This document shows, piece by piece, positions 44,291 through 56,016 of a stretch of DNA of 64,000 nucleotides. Within the stretch, counting starts at the first letter, position 1. The number at the start of each line of letters is the position of its first letter. A program made the position numbers and the translations under genes. The stretch comes from Luidia sarsii (Eukaryota; Echinodermata; Asteroidea; Paxillosida; Luidiidae), in contig OX465121.1 in assembly GCA_949987565.1 (NCBI GenBank), positions 3,861,117 to 3,925,116 of the forward strand, written 5' to 3'. Under the pieces are notes generated by a model that had not been told where the DNA came from, made no database searches, and saw only the letters and a list, made by a program, of their open reading frames with translations.

Positions 44291-45737
44291 TTAATAATAA
44301 TCATGAAATAACTTCACTGAAATCTAAAATTTTATTATTTTTTCATTTCAGTTTTATTTCACTTAATTCCAATTTTATTTTGTGTTGATTTTAGTTTTGC
44401 TTATCTATTTTATCTCATTCTATTTCATCTGCAGTAGTTTATAATTATTTTACCCGATTTTTTATCATAATATTAATTGTCCAAGCGGCCCACAGAGACG
44501 CATTTGATTTCTCGCCAAATCTTGCCTCGAGGCGGGCTCTTCGCCAAATGAAGCGAAAGGAGGCTAAATCCTTTCAAGGAAAAACTCATTTGCGATAATG
44601 CCTCCCCCTAAACCTCCCACTGCCCCGTGCAGACTATGGTACTACTGATAGCCCGGGAGCTTGATCAATCTACGCTAATCCGAGGCTGTAAACAGCGCCC
44701 TCTGGCAAGTCTCCCGCCCCCCCCCCCTCCTCTTGGGCCACTCCCCCACCCCCACCCATCTCCTCAATCAAAATAATTGCCTACGTGCTTTCAATATATT
44801 ATATATATTTGTTTCCCCTTTTCTCGGTATACTCGTCGTGCATGGGGAATAAATTTCGTGATTGGGACTGGATGCGTGTCTAATCTGGGCTGTCCGTGGG
44901 ATTTTCTCTTGCTAGAGTATCAGCCGAGTGGTCGGGAATGTTGAGAGGCGGCGGGTTCGTTGCAGCGAGCCAGCTTCGGCTATTCAAGGGCTCTGGTCTC
45001 GTCCTCTTGAGACGGAGTGTAGAGACTCTGATTATATTATTGTTATCTGTTTATTTGCTTTCCCTTGTTCGAGGCTATACCGGAGTCTGGAGCAGGGATC
45101 GGACGGAGGGGAGAACAGCCGAGGTTTCGTGCTTCACCTCGCCGCCGAGAGATTGGAGCGTGCGCCGAACAAGACAGAGACACGGTGGAGAATGTTGAGG
45201 GGGAACGCTTATCTCAACGTCAGGAGGTATTTTATCTATGTAGTTAAAGTTGAATTTTTCCTATCCTTTACATTAATAATAGCACACAGTGCAGGATCGC
45301 GTTTGAATGACTGAAAGACCGATACCATTTTTTTTTTAAATTTTCACCCTTCAATTTTTTTTATTAAAGAGAGCACCTTTCTTACGAATGGCAATAAGCG
45401 GAAATTGAATGTAAGCAACAATTCATAATAATAATTATCAAGGTAAAGAATGTTCCATGTAATTATCATGAGGCCTTATAATAGCGCAGTGGGATATGCC
45501 TCATTAAAGAAGCACTTTTTTTTTTACAAGGTCACGGCATGATGAGGTAGGGTGGCCAGTTCCTTTCCTTGCCGCCTTTGGCAATCTTCCCCAGCTCTGC
45601 AGAGAGACAGGCACCCATTCGCTGCTGGGTGGAGAGCGGAGAGAGGGGAGCGAAGTAGTGCTAACAGCAACCCGGGGTACATTGTTTTTTGTTTGCTTTG
45701 TAAATCGGAAAATTTGGGACTTGATAATGTTGTCATA
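44291..45737. other. Unassigned intergenic DNA
   Basis: The first part is T-rich. A CpG-richer block at 44840-45300 has short open frames without a supportable gene. A C-run lies near 44717-44730. Confidence 0.35.
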
Positions 45738-45990
45738 TGTGACCCGGCACAGCATAATGAGAAATAACCCCACTTTTGAGATTTTCAGATTTTCTAATGA
45801 TGTGAAAGAGTATACCATTAGCTTTCAAATGATATCAAAATACAATATCCTCTAATACTTAAAATTTCCGAAAAAACATAAAAAAGAAAATTGATTTGTT
45901 ATCGAATTGAGAAGATACTTTAACTTCAGGCGTTGTTTACTCCAAAAGTGTTTTGGTGGGATATTCTTCATGTCGTTGTGCCGGGTCACA
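45738..45990. mobile_element. MITE family A, copy 7
   Basis: A standard 253-bp copy. It is followed after three bases by copy 8. Confidence 0.92.
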
Positions 45991-45993
45991 TTA

Positions 45994-46458
45994 TGTGACC
46001 CGGTACAGCGACATGACGAATATCCCACCAAAACACTTTTTGAGTAAACAACGCCTGAAGTCAAAGTATCTTCTCAATTCGATAACAATTTTTTTTGTTT
46101 TTGTATTTTCGGAAAGTTTATGTATTGGAGGATATTATGTTGAAAGGATTTTTCCGATATCCGTCTCTAAATGTTGAAAAACAAGGATTTCGGGGTTAGT
46201 GTTTGCGTACTGTTTTCATGAAAATGTAAAGTTCCTGCCTTTTTGAATGGCCGCTTTCGAGGAGTTAGAATGGTGCTGCTAAAATTGTGTCTGGTACCAA
46301 ATGAACGAGCGAAGTCCCCTTGTACTATTTACAACAAAGTTCACACGGAAATAAAGTTGATATCATTTGAAAGCTAATGGTATACTCTTGTACATCATTA
46401 GAAAATCTCAAAATCTCAAAAGTGGGGGTTATTCCTCATTATGCTGTGCCGGGTCACA
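45994..46458. mobile_element. MITE family A, copy 8 (long form)
   Basis: A 465-bp copy with standard ends and the extra inner block (TCCGTCTCTAAATGTTGAAA, GTTTGCGTACTGTTTTCATG, GGTACCAAATGAACGAGCGA). TA flanks both sides. It is in opposite orientation to copy 7, giving a long inverted repeat. Confidence 0.92.
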
Positions 46459-46845
46459 TAATTATTTGCTTCTAGAAGTGGAGGGATGCTTTCCACAATT
46501 CTGGCAGAAACGAGGCTTGAACGGGTACACGTGTTTTTTTTATAAGGGGTGGGGGCTCGGTGGATAATTAGCAGACAATGTAATCAGCTAAGAACACAAT
46601 AGCAGGCAAGAATCTGACAGATGATGGTCCAGACTAGAATGTCCAGTACATCCGTATACGAACTGAGAGGTATGGGAGTTTTGCCTCAAGATTGAAGGAG
46701 TTTGTGTGAAATTCTGAGCTCCATTCAGTGAACTGCACCCGTCAACTGTCAAGCAGCAAGAGCGCCCTCTATTTTGTTAGCAAGCTATAATTATACCCCT
46801 GATCACAACTTTTCTTATACATACCTCCTCGACGCATACATCAAG

Positions 46846-47090
46846 GGGAAGCACTATCTGGGCTCCAGCCGGGTAGATCATGAATAATTCAACATTATGA
46901 CGTATATGAACAACTTGAGAAGCAATATCTGGGCTCCAGCCGGGTAGATCATGAATAATTCAACATTATGACGTTATGATACTGCACAATGTACAGTGTA
47001 CATGTACCTATTAAGATATTCACTTCACTTCTACGTCACTTTGTTGAATTATTCATGAGCTACCCGGCTGAAGCCCAGATAGTGCTTCCC
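46846..47090. mobile_element. Inverted-repeat transposon with 9-bp target duplication
   Basis: The terminal repeats GGGAAGCACTATCTGGGCTC and CAGCCGGGTAGATCATGAAT extend about 49 bp and recur inverted at the right end. The left end is itself duplicated inside (46921-46970). TACATCAAG is repeated on both sides (46837-46845 and 47091-47099). GG-starting ends with an 8-9-bp duplication recall Merlin-type elements; a MULE-type origin is also possible. Confidence 0.82.
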
Positions 47091-47112
47091 TACATCAAGT
47101 CATGATGTCAAG

Positions 47113-47210
47113 TAGGCTGGTTCCCGTCCCCTACATTGTCTCCAGACGTCTCACGTCCTTCGGAGGACGTGAGACGTCTGGAGACCATGTAGGGGACGGG
47201 AACCAGCCTA
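47113..47210. mobile_element. 98-bp near-perfect hairpin element with 9-bp target duplication
   Basis: Two 47-bp arms starting TAGGCTGGTTCCCGTCCCCT fold on each other with one mismatch around a TCGG loop. GATGTCAAG flanks both sides (47104-47112 and 47211-47219). It inserted 13 bases from the end of the neighbouring element. It is too small to code for anything. Confidence 0.88.
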
Positions 47211-47244
47211 GATGTCAAGTGGTACCCGCCGCTATACATAATTA

Positions 47245-47445
47245 TTCGAATCCGCCACACGACCTCGACCAGCTCGGTGGACGTCTGCGCTAGAAAGCGG
47301 GAGTTGCGGGTTCGAATCCCGCCCGAGCTGCCTGAAATATTGTTTCATCGGGCACCGGGCAAAACACTGAGCACTCGGGGCTTTTCACGTTGAGCAGGGT
47401 AAACCCTCATTGCATTACATTCTCCTCGACCCAAACATCATGTTA
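47245..47445 (+). repeat. tRNA-derived SINE
   Basis: A tRNA-like head has GCTCGGTGGAC as D-arm and GCGGGTTCGAATCCCGCCCG as a well-paired T-arm with a B-box, followed by a body GAGCTGCCTGAAATATTG, ACACTGAGCACTCGGGGCTT and AACCCTCATTGCATTACAT. The body matches the truncated copy at 251-400. Confidence 0.7.
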
Positions 47446-47925
47446 TAATCTATAACATACACCCACAGAATGCACAGCTTTGCTTTAGACCCCCCAAAAA
47501 TCACAGATAAAATTGCATTACTTTTATGAGCTCAATATAGAAGCTTGTTTTCCCTTAGTGAGTGTAGTGACCAGAGCGATATTCATTGCGCCTATCCCCC
47601 CGTCTTAGTGCGAGGCTTCCTCGAGATTATCTGGATCATGGATGGACCGGCAACCAGTGTCGATGCACTGTGAGGCTGGTGGCGGCAACTCGGCACGCTG
47701 GTCGCCGGTCACTCAACCCGGCCGCGAGGTACGGGGGCTCTCCGATAGTTCGGGCTCTCCCGTGCTATAGCTCCGTAGTAAGGCAGTCGGCGTTTGGACT
47801 CATTGCCCCGAAAGGTGTTGATGAGGCGTGGGTGCTTAGTGGGCGGAACGCGTGACTGATGAGTCACAGATATTATACAGCAATTCCCTTCATCGGATAA
47901 TTATAGTACTCCACTATCTACGTGT
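47446..47925. other. Unassigned GC-richer stretch
   Basis: An open frame (47586-47855) covers GC-rich sequence without any domain or splice evidence that I recognise. Confidence 0.35.
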
Positions 47926-48697
47926 GTGTGTCTCAATCTGTACCTCCCTCTGGCTCTAAGTCGCCTTCTTTCACTGTTTGTCTGTTTTGTCTGTCTGTCT
48001 ACCTTCCTGCCTGCCTGTCTGCATGTCTGTCGCTTTTTCGTCTCTCCCTCCCGTTCTCTTCCTCTGTATTAAGTTATCAACACTCCTTATCATCCTCTTT
48101 ATTATCCTCTCTGTCGCCTGTCTGTCTGTATGTCAGTTTGTCAGTCTACCTTACTGCCTGCCTTCATGACTGTCTGTCTCTATCGTTTTCGTCTCTCTCT
48201 CCCTCTCTCTTCCTCTCTTTATCAACACTCCATGTTGAGAACTTGATCATCCTCCCAGTCGCCTTAAATTTCTCTGTCTGTCTGTCAGTCTACCTTGTCT
48301 TTGTCTCGGTCTTAGTGTATATCTTGTACCTGTCTCTCCACTCCCCCTCTCTCTCTGCCTGTATCTCTCTCCCCTCTCTCTATCTCTATCTCTCTCCCTC
48401 TCTCTTCTATCTTTATCTCTCTCCCCTCTCTCTATCTCTATCTCTCTCCCTCTCTCTTCTATCTTTATCTCTCTCCCCTCTCTCTATCTCTATCTCTCTT
48501 CCTCTCTCGCTCTCTATCCCTTTCTCTCTCTCCCTCTCTCTCTTCCTCTCTCTCTATATCTCTCTCTCACTCTCTCTCTCTCTATCCCTTTCTCTCTCCC
48601 TCTCTCTCTCCCTCTCTTCCCCCTCTCTTTCTCTCCCTCTCTCTCTCTCTTCCCCTCTCTCTCCCCCCCTCTCTCTCTCGCTCTCTCTCTCTTCCCC

Positions 48698-48744
<47 letters not shown>

Positions 48745-48922
48745 ATCTCTCTCTCTATCCCTTTCTCTCTCTCTCCCTCTCTTCCTTCCTCTCCCCCCCC
48801 CCTCTCCCTCTCTCTCCCTCCCTCTCTCTCTCCCTCCCCCCTCTCTCTCTCTCTCTCTCTCGCTCTCTCTCTCTTCCCCTCTCTCTCTCTATCTCTCTCT
48901 CTATCCCTTTCTCTCTCAACCA
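47926..48922. repeat. 1-kb CT-rich microsatellite complex
   Basis: It begins with CTGT/CCTG tetramers (47985-48290) and passes into CTCTCTC with TATC, CCCT and TTCC interruptions and internal duplications (the block CTCTATCTCTATCTCTCTCC several times). The 334-codon serine/leucine frame across it is an artefact. Confidence 0.95.
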
Positions 48923-50950
48923 CTGAATTCATCATCCACAATCCACAAACCGATCTCTTCCAAAACATAACAACCACAAAATGTAGTGGCTGTATTATAC
49001 GTCCGCATGATGCAATTTCAAAGTTCAGATGAAGCTGGAAAATCCATGCACGGGTATAATATATATTTTTTCTTCTGGTCTGAAACGTTCTGTCTCAGTA
49101 CAGCTTTACGAAGCAAGCAGCCCAGATTCTGCCACGCCACCCGTATAATATAACGCTACAGTTCGCGAGACCATCGGGAACATGCATAATGCTCGTAGTC
49201 GTAGTCGAGACAACAAAATGGGAGAGGGAACCAAGGCGAACTCAGCCACTCGAGATATCCAATGATCGATGCCAGGATTTTCGCCAGCGCCATTCCTTCC
49301 CCGCCGTATACAGAACCGACGCTCGACTAAAAATGAAAAGCTTTTTGCGCTCGGCAGCCAAACATGAAGAAAAAGCAAAAATATAAACTGCCACTGATTT
49401 GATCAAGAGCTCTGATTTAATTTCGGCCCCGGGGAAGGCAGGAAGCATCCGGGGAAGATGGCAGTTGAACCTGGACCGGGTGGGTGGGGGGGGGGTGAGA
49501 CGGGTTTGAGTGTTCAGGTCACACACAGAGGATTGGGTGTTTTTTCTCCCCCCCCCGGTGAAATATAACGGTGTTTTCTCAGCACTTTTAGGGGGAGGTA
49601 ACGGCAATACTCACGGGGTACCAAAGCGGTGCTGCTCCGGTCGTTTTGAGGGCGAGTCTGGCGAGAGGTGCCAGAGAGGACGTTGCCACTCTTCTTTGCA
49701 GTGAAAGGCGAGTCAGATGGGGGGGGGGGGGGGGTTGGGAGTGAGCCAGATGCAAATATGGTAAGCTTCGAGGGCGGGTTATCTATAATGGAGGAAGGAT
49801 GGGGGGGGGGGAGACACGGATAGAGGCGGAGAGGCGACCCCCAACATCACCATTGAAATGACGCTCCGCAACCTCAGGCGCATCGCGTAAACCCTTATAG
49901 TCACACTATCGTAACAGGCTGGGCCATCCGGTTTGTCGTCAGAGTAACAATTCCTTGCGCGTTCCCAGATGCTCGAAGTGCAGCCTGAATATTCAGACCG
50001 ACTTGCAACAGCCTTATCTAAACACGCCTAATGCGTTCCAACTATACGTCCGAGCTGCATTAAGGAGCTGATACGCGATGCGTCGGGAATGAGCGAGACG
50101 GGTTGGAGGCGGGCTCAAGGAAAATTCTAAGCAATCGAAGGGAATTTTTTTTTTTTAGAAACTCTGCACTCCGCTCAGTTTTGCTGGCTTACTGCATAGT
50201 CCGAATAAGTGTGACGAGGTCAATGTGCATTATTTTAGCGAGCGTTTCGTGTACACACGAATGCACAACACCTATATCTCTGTGTTTATCGCTAGGATTT
50301 CGCATCGATGCAAAATTTTGGAGGAGGTCTCGATCCCTGTCAAGATTCGCAAGGGACCCTTGCGGTCTGGTGACAGAGATACACTTTTACACGACAAGGT
50401 ATCCGTGTGTTCTTGACATCGATGCGATTCCTTCGCAAGGGACCCCTGTTTACAGCTCTCGTGTAAAATGGGCTTTTAGACGTAGGCGCGAATCTAGTGC
50501 CTTGTGGAGACCTATATATATTAGACAATAGGTTGAATAGGTCTCCACAGGGAAATTGTGAAGGTGTAATACGTGGTAGGTATCCACAAGGTTTTCACGA
50601 AACTGGTGTTTGGAAATAGCTCCAAAAAACGAGAAACTTGTGATGGGTTCTACCGTAGCAAATTGAAGTGTTTTATAATTAATAAGGGACATAAGGTCCA
50701 AAAAAATTCTACCCAGGAACGGGAATGTGGTTGAAATGGGAGCATTTTTTAAAACATCGTTTCTCACTCTGTTGTGTAGTGCACAAGACCAAAGCCATGT
50801 CTCCACATCGATACAGATGTCGAGTGTGGGTGCACGCCGACCCGAGACGGAAAAAAAAGAGGAAGAAATGTCCGTTTTCCACGACGACGCTCCTGGGCTT
50901 GACGATTCTGTTGATCTTGGCGGGGGGGGGTGCATTTCTCTCATCCAGAC
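48923..50950. other. Intergenic DNA with G-runs
   Basis: G homopolymers or G-rich patches occur at 49479-49497, 49719-49733 and 49800-49812. GACCCCTGTTTACAGCTCTC and GGGACCCTTGCGGTCTGGTG near 50340-50460 look like an imperfect local duplication (TTCGCAAGGGACCC twice). No gene was supported. Confidence 0.4.
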
Positions 50951-51545
50951 TTAAAGGCTCAATACAACATTGGGAAGATCGAAAAACATCAATGTCCACA
51001 GATTTCCTTCTAATTTACACAGTTTGTAGATGGTCATGATAGAATCCTCATGTTGAAATCTGGGAAGCTGTTCTTCTCGAGAAATCCTCACTCAAACGTC
51101 GACAAATATTTCTTACACTACAGGACGGTGCGAAAACCGTGGCGGTTGTTTTGCCTTACTCGTCTATACTTTCTCAGCTCAGATGACTATTTGTGACCCG
51201 GCACATCATAATAAAGAATAACCCTCACTTTTGAGATTTTGAGATCTTCTAATGATGTGAAAGAGTGTACCATTAGCTTTCAAATGATATCAATTCGTTT
51301 TCCAATACATTAACTTTCCGAAAATACAAACAAAAAAGACAATTAATTTGTAATCGAATTGAGAAGATACTTTGACTTTAGGCGTTGTTTGCTCGAAAAG
51401 TGTTTTGGTGGGATATTCGTCATGTCGCTGTGCCGGGTCACATTTGAGCTAAAACCTTCGCGGTATTGCTTTTTGGGGAATGTTTAATGGTTTAACACAC
51501 AAATTCTGGCAGTCTTTTGACTTTTATCGATGTTGTCTAGTCTAA
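50951..51545. mobile_element. MITE family C copy split by a family A element
   Basis: The left part (50951-51191) starts TTAAAGGCTCAATACAACAT and the right part (51443-51545) ends with TGGCAGTCTTTTGACTTTTA. Joined, they match the copy at 34453-34778 in inverse order. Confidence 0.8.
51192..51442. mobile_element. MITE family A, copy 9 (nested)
   Basis: A standard 251-bp copy inserted in the family C element, with TT on both sides. Removing it plus one TT restores GACTATTTGAGC, which lines up base for base in length with CACCATTTGAGC (minus strand) of the intact family C copy. Confidence 0.93.
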
Positions 51546-53310
51546 GTTGCATCGTGCATGCTGATTGGCAACGGCTCGAGACTGGCCGGCGGACGACGAG
51601 AGACGCGGACAGTGTTGACTCGCCGCCTCTACTAGACAAGTACTTCACACCCTTGTATGCCAGTAACCGAGGACTGCAGTGACGGCTGTACGCGGTTCGA
51701 GGTGCAGCGCTTTTACTCGAAGAACACCATTGCAGATACACCGGCGAAGTCAGATCGGTCGGCCCGCGGCGGATTGTATAATATAATATGCGCTTACGCG
51801 GTTAACGAAACGAAATAGCCGTGTGAGTTTGCTCAGAATTCAAGAGTGACACTGATCATGCACTGACATATGAACTCCAAGGGAGAATGCTTTTTTTTAA
51901 CCCGGTGTAGCGGTCTGATCCGGGTCCCATGCTCAGATGAGACCGTTACCATATATGGATAAAAACGTCATGCGCAGTGCGCATGGTAGTTGTACATTTC
52001 GAAGGCCGTGCTGAGTCGATACGGCCATTGGCAATGCAGCGCTTTTAGACACGTTCGTTGACCCGTAGTTATTTACCAACAACGCTCAGTACGGAGTCTA
52101 GCACCTAGGCCTAGAACTTGCAGTTTTACATTGGGGAAGAAATGCTGCAGTTGTTCCCCGTAATAATTAAGGGTGTATCGATTGACTTCATACAATCAAA
52201 AGCAAACTGTGTTCGTTCGCGGAAAATCATAAACAACGTTCAATTGAAGGGTTCCCTTCACGTGCTTGGTTCACTGACTCATCTGAGCACGCTGAGCAGC
52301 TGAGAACGTTGCTGCAACGTGCTGAGTTGAGCCAGTGACGTCACGGCTCAACTCAGCACGGGAGCCCGTCTGAGATCGTTCCGCCGGGTATAAATGCTAC
52401 AACTGTACATGTAGGCTTATTTGCGGAGCATTGTACACATACAGCGCGACTAGACTCCACCGGAGCCAGCCAGATCGTTCGACACCAGATGACCCTGTAC
52501 TTATCGGTGAAGGCGCAGAAATAAAAAAAAAATAAAAAAAAAAATCCCGCCCGAGCTTGGGATGGGCGAACCCAACACGTCATCGCAAAGAAATGGTTCG
52601 CACTCGTGACACGCTGCGCTGCCGCGCCAGATGTTACGCACGCAGCAACAAGTGTACCCGACTCGTCCAGTCGTCACAGTTGTTTTTTTGTTACAGTGGG
52701 CCGCAGCAGTGGAGTAGCAGTACAGCTGCGCAGTACCCGTGGATCCAAAACACGTCAGATTTTGTGTGCAGATCAGCTCAGCTCCGCCCCGCACACTACA
52801 CTGCGGGGAAAATAAAAGACAGCGCCGCTGGCACACGGTTGGAACGCTTTGTAGGGGATGGGACAGTGAGTGTTTGCGCAGCCGACGCTAACAACCGCAG
52901 TTGCACACGCGTGCTAACACTACTCAATCCTTCTAAACGGGTTCACTTGAGTGCACTCCCATTCACAGCAGGGCTCCGCTGCCGAGCGCGCTGTGCTGGC
53001 GTGTGTACACAATAAAATGTGTGCAACGGTATACGTGCGCCTCCAAACCCACACACTTTATTTTGGAGTTGCGCACAGTATAGTAAGCAGTGCTCGCTGA
53101 CTATTTCCCACGTCTGTTTTGGAGCAGGACCGCTCTAGCCATGGATATCTTCAGTTGGCAGGACAGACGCTTCCAGTGTCACCTGTGACCTTGTTTTTTT
53201 TTTCTCTTCTCGTGTACGAAAGCACGCCCGTACACACACGCGGAAGGAGTCCACGTAAATATTTGTCCATCGGGGAGTGGAGTGCTTGTTGAGACGATCA
53301 CTACTGGAAA
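51546..53310. other. Upstream region of the MTCL/SOGA-like gene
   Basis: GC rises towards 53311. A 5' UTR and promoter are expected here. An in-frame TGA at 53290-53292 closes the reading frame before the ATG. No TATA box is evident near the start. Palindromic CACGTGCTTGG/AGCACG and TGAGTTGAGCC/GGCTCAACTCA repeats occur at 52260-52360. Confidence 0.45.
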
Positions 53311-56016
53311 ATGCACAGGGTCTCTTCTAATGAGTGGCCCCTGTTTCGACCGCACGTTGCACCCCCGTTTTTCGAAGCGGACTTGAAGTTAGCTACGGAC
53401 GAGGACAGCCTAGTTGCGGAGCGGAAGGAGGGAACATCCAGTGAGGCAGGGCTCGGTGAGTTCGGGGACCGTCCGAGGAGGGAAGTCAGTTTACTGCGTG
53501 GCTCGAGGGACGACGAGGTAGCCGGCGGATTGCAGTGCGGGCTCAATCACAACAGCCCCACTGCACTATTACTAGCGGGTGGGCCGCGGAATGCGGCTGG
53601 TGGCGGTGACTGCGACGCGCGGACGGCGGGGCTATCTCAGCAAATCACGGCCTGGCATGATCGGAACGCGGGGCCCGGGGGCCAGCGAGGGGGAACAGCG
53701 CCGGGGGGATCAGGGGCGGAGGGCAGGCCAGACGACGGCGCTCGCCCGTCCAGCGATCAGATGATACCCAGCCCCGCGTCGTCCGATACCGCCGGCTCGC
53801 AATCGGTTAATGCCTGTCCCTCATCGCCCCATTTGTCTCCGCTGATTGGACGTCAACGGAGCGGGGAGACGCCTGAAGCCGAGTCCGGCGGCGGCGGCGG
53901 CGGCGGGAACAACATGGATGCCACCGGGGCGCCCCGTGACGGCCGCCCCGGCAGCAGCAACAATAATGACGCCCGGGGGGAGTACGCGGCGGGGTCCCGG
54001 CCCAACGGACTGCTCGCCGCGGACGAGTACGACGAGGACGACTACGTGGACTCGGACCGGGACGAGGAGAGCCTGGTCGTCATGCACCGCAGGGCCCGCC
54101 GTCAGGAGCTGGAGATAACGGCGGCGTTCCACTCCTCCACCACCACCACCACCTCCTCCTCCTCCTACTCGGTGGACTGCATGGACTTCTCCATGTACGA
54201 GACCTACGACGACCTCTCCTCCCTGATCGGCGCCGACCTGTCCGGCCACGATGCCCTGTCCGGCACGCTCAGCTTCGAGGAGCTGAACGCCAACAACTCC
54301 AGCTCGGCGTCTAGCGCGAGCACGCTGGTGGGGCAGCTGACCGCGGCCGCGGCGGCTCTGGGCGGGCGACTGGCCAAGTCTACGGAGTCCCTCCCCTCTT
54401 CATCCGGCGCCCGCGCCGCCGAGCTGGAGGGGCGGGAAAGTTCGAACGACGACTCCTCGGCCGCCGAGCCGCTGCAGCGCTCGCGCAGCCTCGAGTGCCT
54501 GAGCTCGGGCTCCTCGCCGTTCGCGGCGCCCTACACCAGCGGCCGCGTCGACTGCGCGGACCCGGCACCGCAGCCGCCGACGACTGCGCTGCAGCGGTCC
54601 GCGGCATCCCCGGCCAATAATAATAATAATGCATGCAGCCGGGCCGCTAATCCGGTCGACTCGCTAGGCGCGTGCGCGGGGGCTCGTCTAATGGCCCCGG
54701 TCGGCGGGGGCGGCAGTCATTTCGAGCGGGGGGGCCGGGTCGAGTCCGGAGAGGCTCGGGTCAGAGCCGAGAGCTGGGGGGAGGCGTCGCGGACGACCGC
54801 CGCCGCATCATCAGCAGCCGAGCAGCGCTCATTCGCCGAGGAGGTGCGACTGTGCGCTTTGCCCGTCTACATCCCACCTGCCGTCGACAGGATGTACGCT
54901 CAGCACCAGCGAGTGCCCTCCCCGCTCATGGAGATGGACGAGGACGAGGACGAGGACGAGGCGGGGACCGGGGGAGGCGGGGGCGGAGGACGAGGAGGAG
55001 TAGGAGGAGGAGACAGTACCGCCAGGAGCAAGGAGATTCCGAGCCAGGGCGAAGACAAAGCAGCAGCACCGCCGAAGCCCAGACGCGGAGAGGAGCGCAG
55101 TACTCCGTGCGCCGACGCCTCCACCAATGAGATGATGAAGCCTGCATCCTCCTCCTCCTCCACTACCTCCTGCTCCTCCTCCTCCTCCACCGCCACCAGC
55201 ACCGCCACTGCCTCTACCCCGTCATCGCCACCACCCGCGGAGAGCCCTGGCTCTGCCACCAGCCGCTCAGATGCCCAGCGAGCAGATGCCGTGATGCCAG
55301 GTGAGACTGTTGCCGGGGCTGGATCCAAGATGGCGGACGCCGGCACGGCGACGGTGCCGCAGATTGTCGAGACGCCGGCCGAGGACGACGACGCTACGTC
55401 GGCGGCGGAGGTTGCGAGCGGCAGGAGGATAGTCCGCCAGCTCCAGTCTCGCCTGCAGTCCGTGGAGCAGCTGGCCGAGGACCTGGCCGAGCAGAATGCC
55501 CGCCTCCAGACGGAGCTGGCCGAGATGCGGCTGGAGGTGGAGGAGTCGACGGACCGCTACCGCGAGGGCGGCGAGTCCGAGGAGTACCGCGAGCTCAAGC
55601 TGGAGCTGGACCGAGCCGTCCGCGACAGCCGCATCCTCCAGTACCGACTCCGCAAGGCCGAGCGGCGGAGCGACGAGACCGAGCGGGAGCGCCGCCAGCT
55701 GGAGGAGCGGCTCAAGGCCGTCGCGGCCGGGGTGCCTCTCCCCGGCCCCTCCGGCGGCGGCGGCTCGGCCCTCAGCTCGCCCGGCGACTCCTCGCCGGCC
55801 GCCGCCGACGAGGCCCGCCTGGGCGAGGTGGCCGCCCTGCAGCAGGAGCTGCGCACGGCCAAGGACGTGTCCGTCCGTCTCCACCAGGAGCTGGAGATGA
55901 TCGAGGAGAAGCGAGCCAAGACGGAGGACGAGTGCCAGGCGCTCCGCCGCAAACTGGTGGACTCGGAAAATACTCGCAAGGAGATGAAGCGGGAACTGGA
56001 GAAAGCGAGGACCGAG
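53311..56016 (+). CDS. MTCL/SOGA-family microtubule-crosslinking protein, first coding exon (902 codons)
   Basis: One 2706-nt exon starts at ATG 53311 (in-frame TGA 21 bases upstream) and ends at donor ACCGAG|GTAAGG in phase 0. Residues 1 to about 700 are low-complexity and probably disordered: Ser, Gly, Ala and acidic runs, including DEYDEDDYVDSDRDEES (238 on) and MEMDEDEDEDE (541 on). Residues 705-805 and 835-902 are coiled coil. SRILQYRLRKAERRS (773-787) and AKDVSVRLHQELEMIEEKRA (from 850) are near-identical to vertebrate MTCL1, MTCL2/SOGA1 and SOGA3. In vertebrates these proteins bundle and stabilise microtubules, bind PAR-1 kinases through coiled coils and, for SOGA1, act at the Golgi. 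Later exons must lie beyond 64000. It is one ancestral-type member; which paralogue it matches best cannot be told here. Confidence 0.9.

Noticed and set aside
47922..48926. 334-codon Ser/Leu frame on the plus strand
   Set aside because: It is a translation of the CT-rich microsatellite complex.
54120..55346. Antisense and alternate-frame ORFs over the MTCL/SOGA exon
   Set aside because: They are shadows caused by high GC content; only the plus-strand frame has family similarity and a matching donor.
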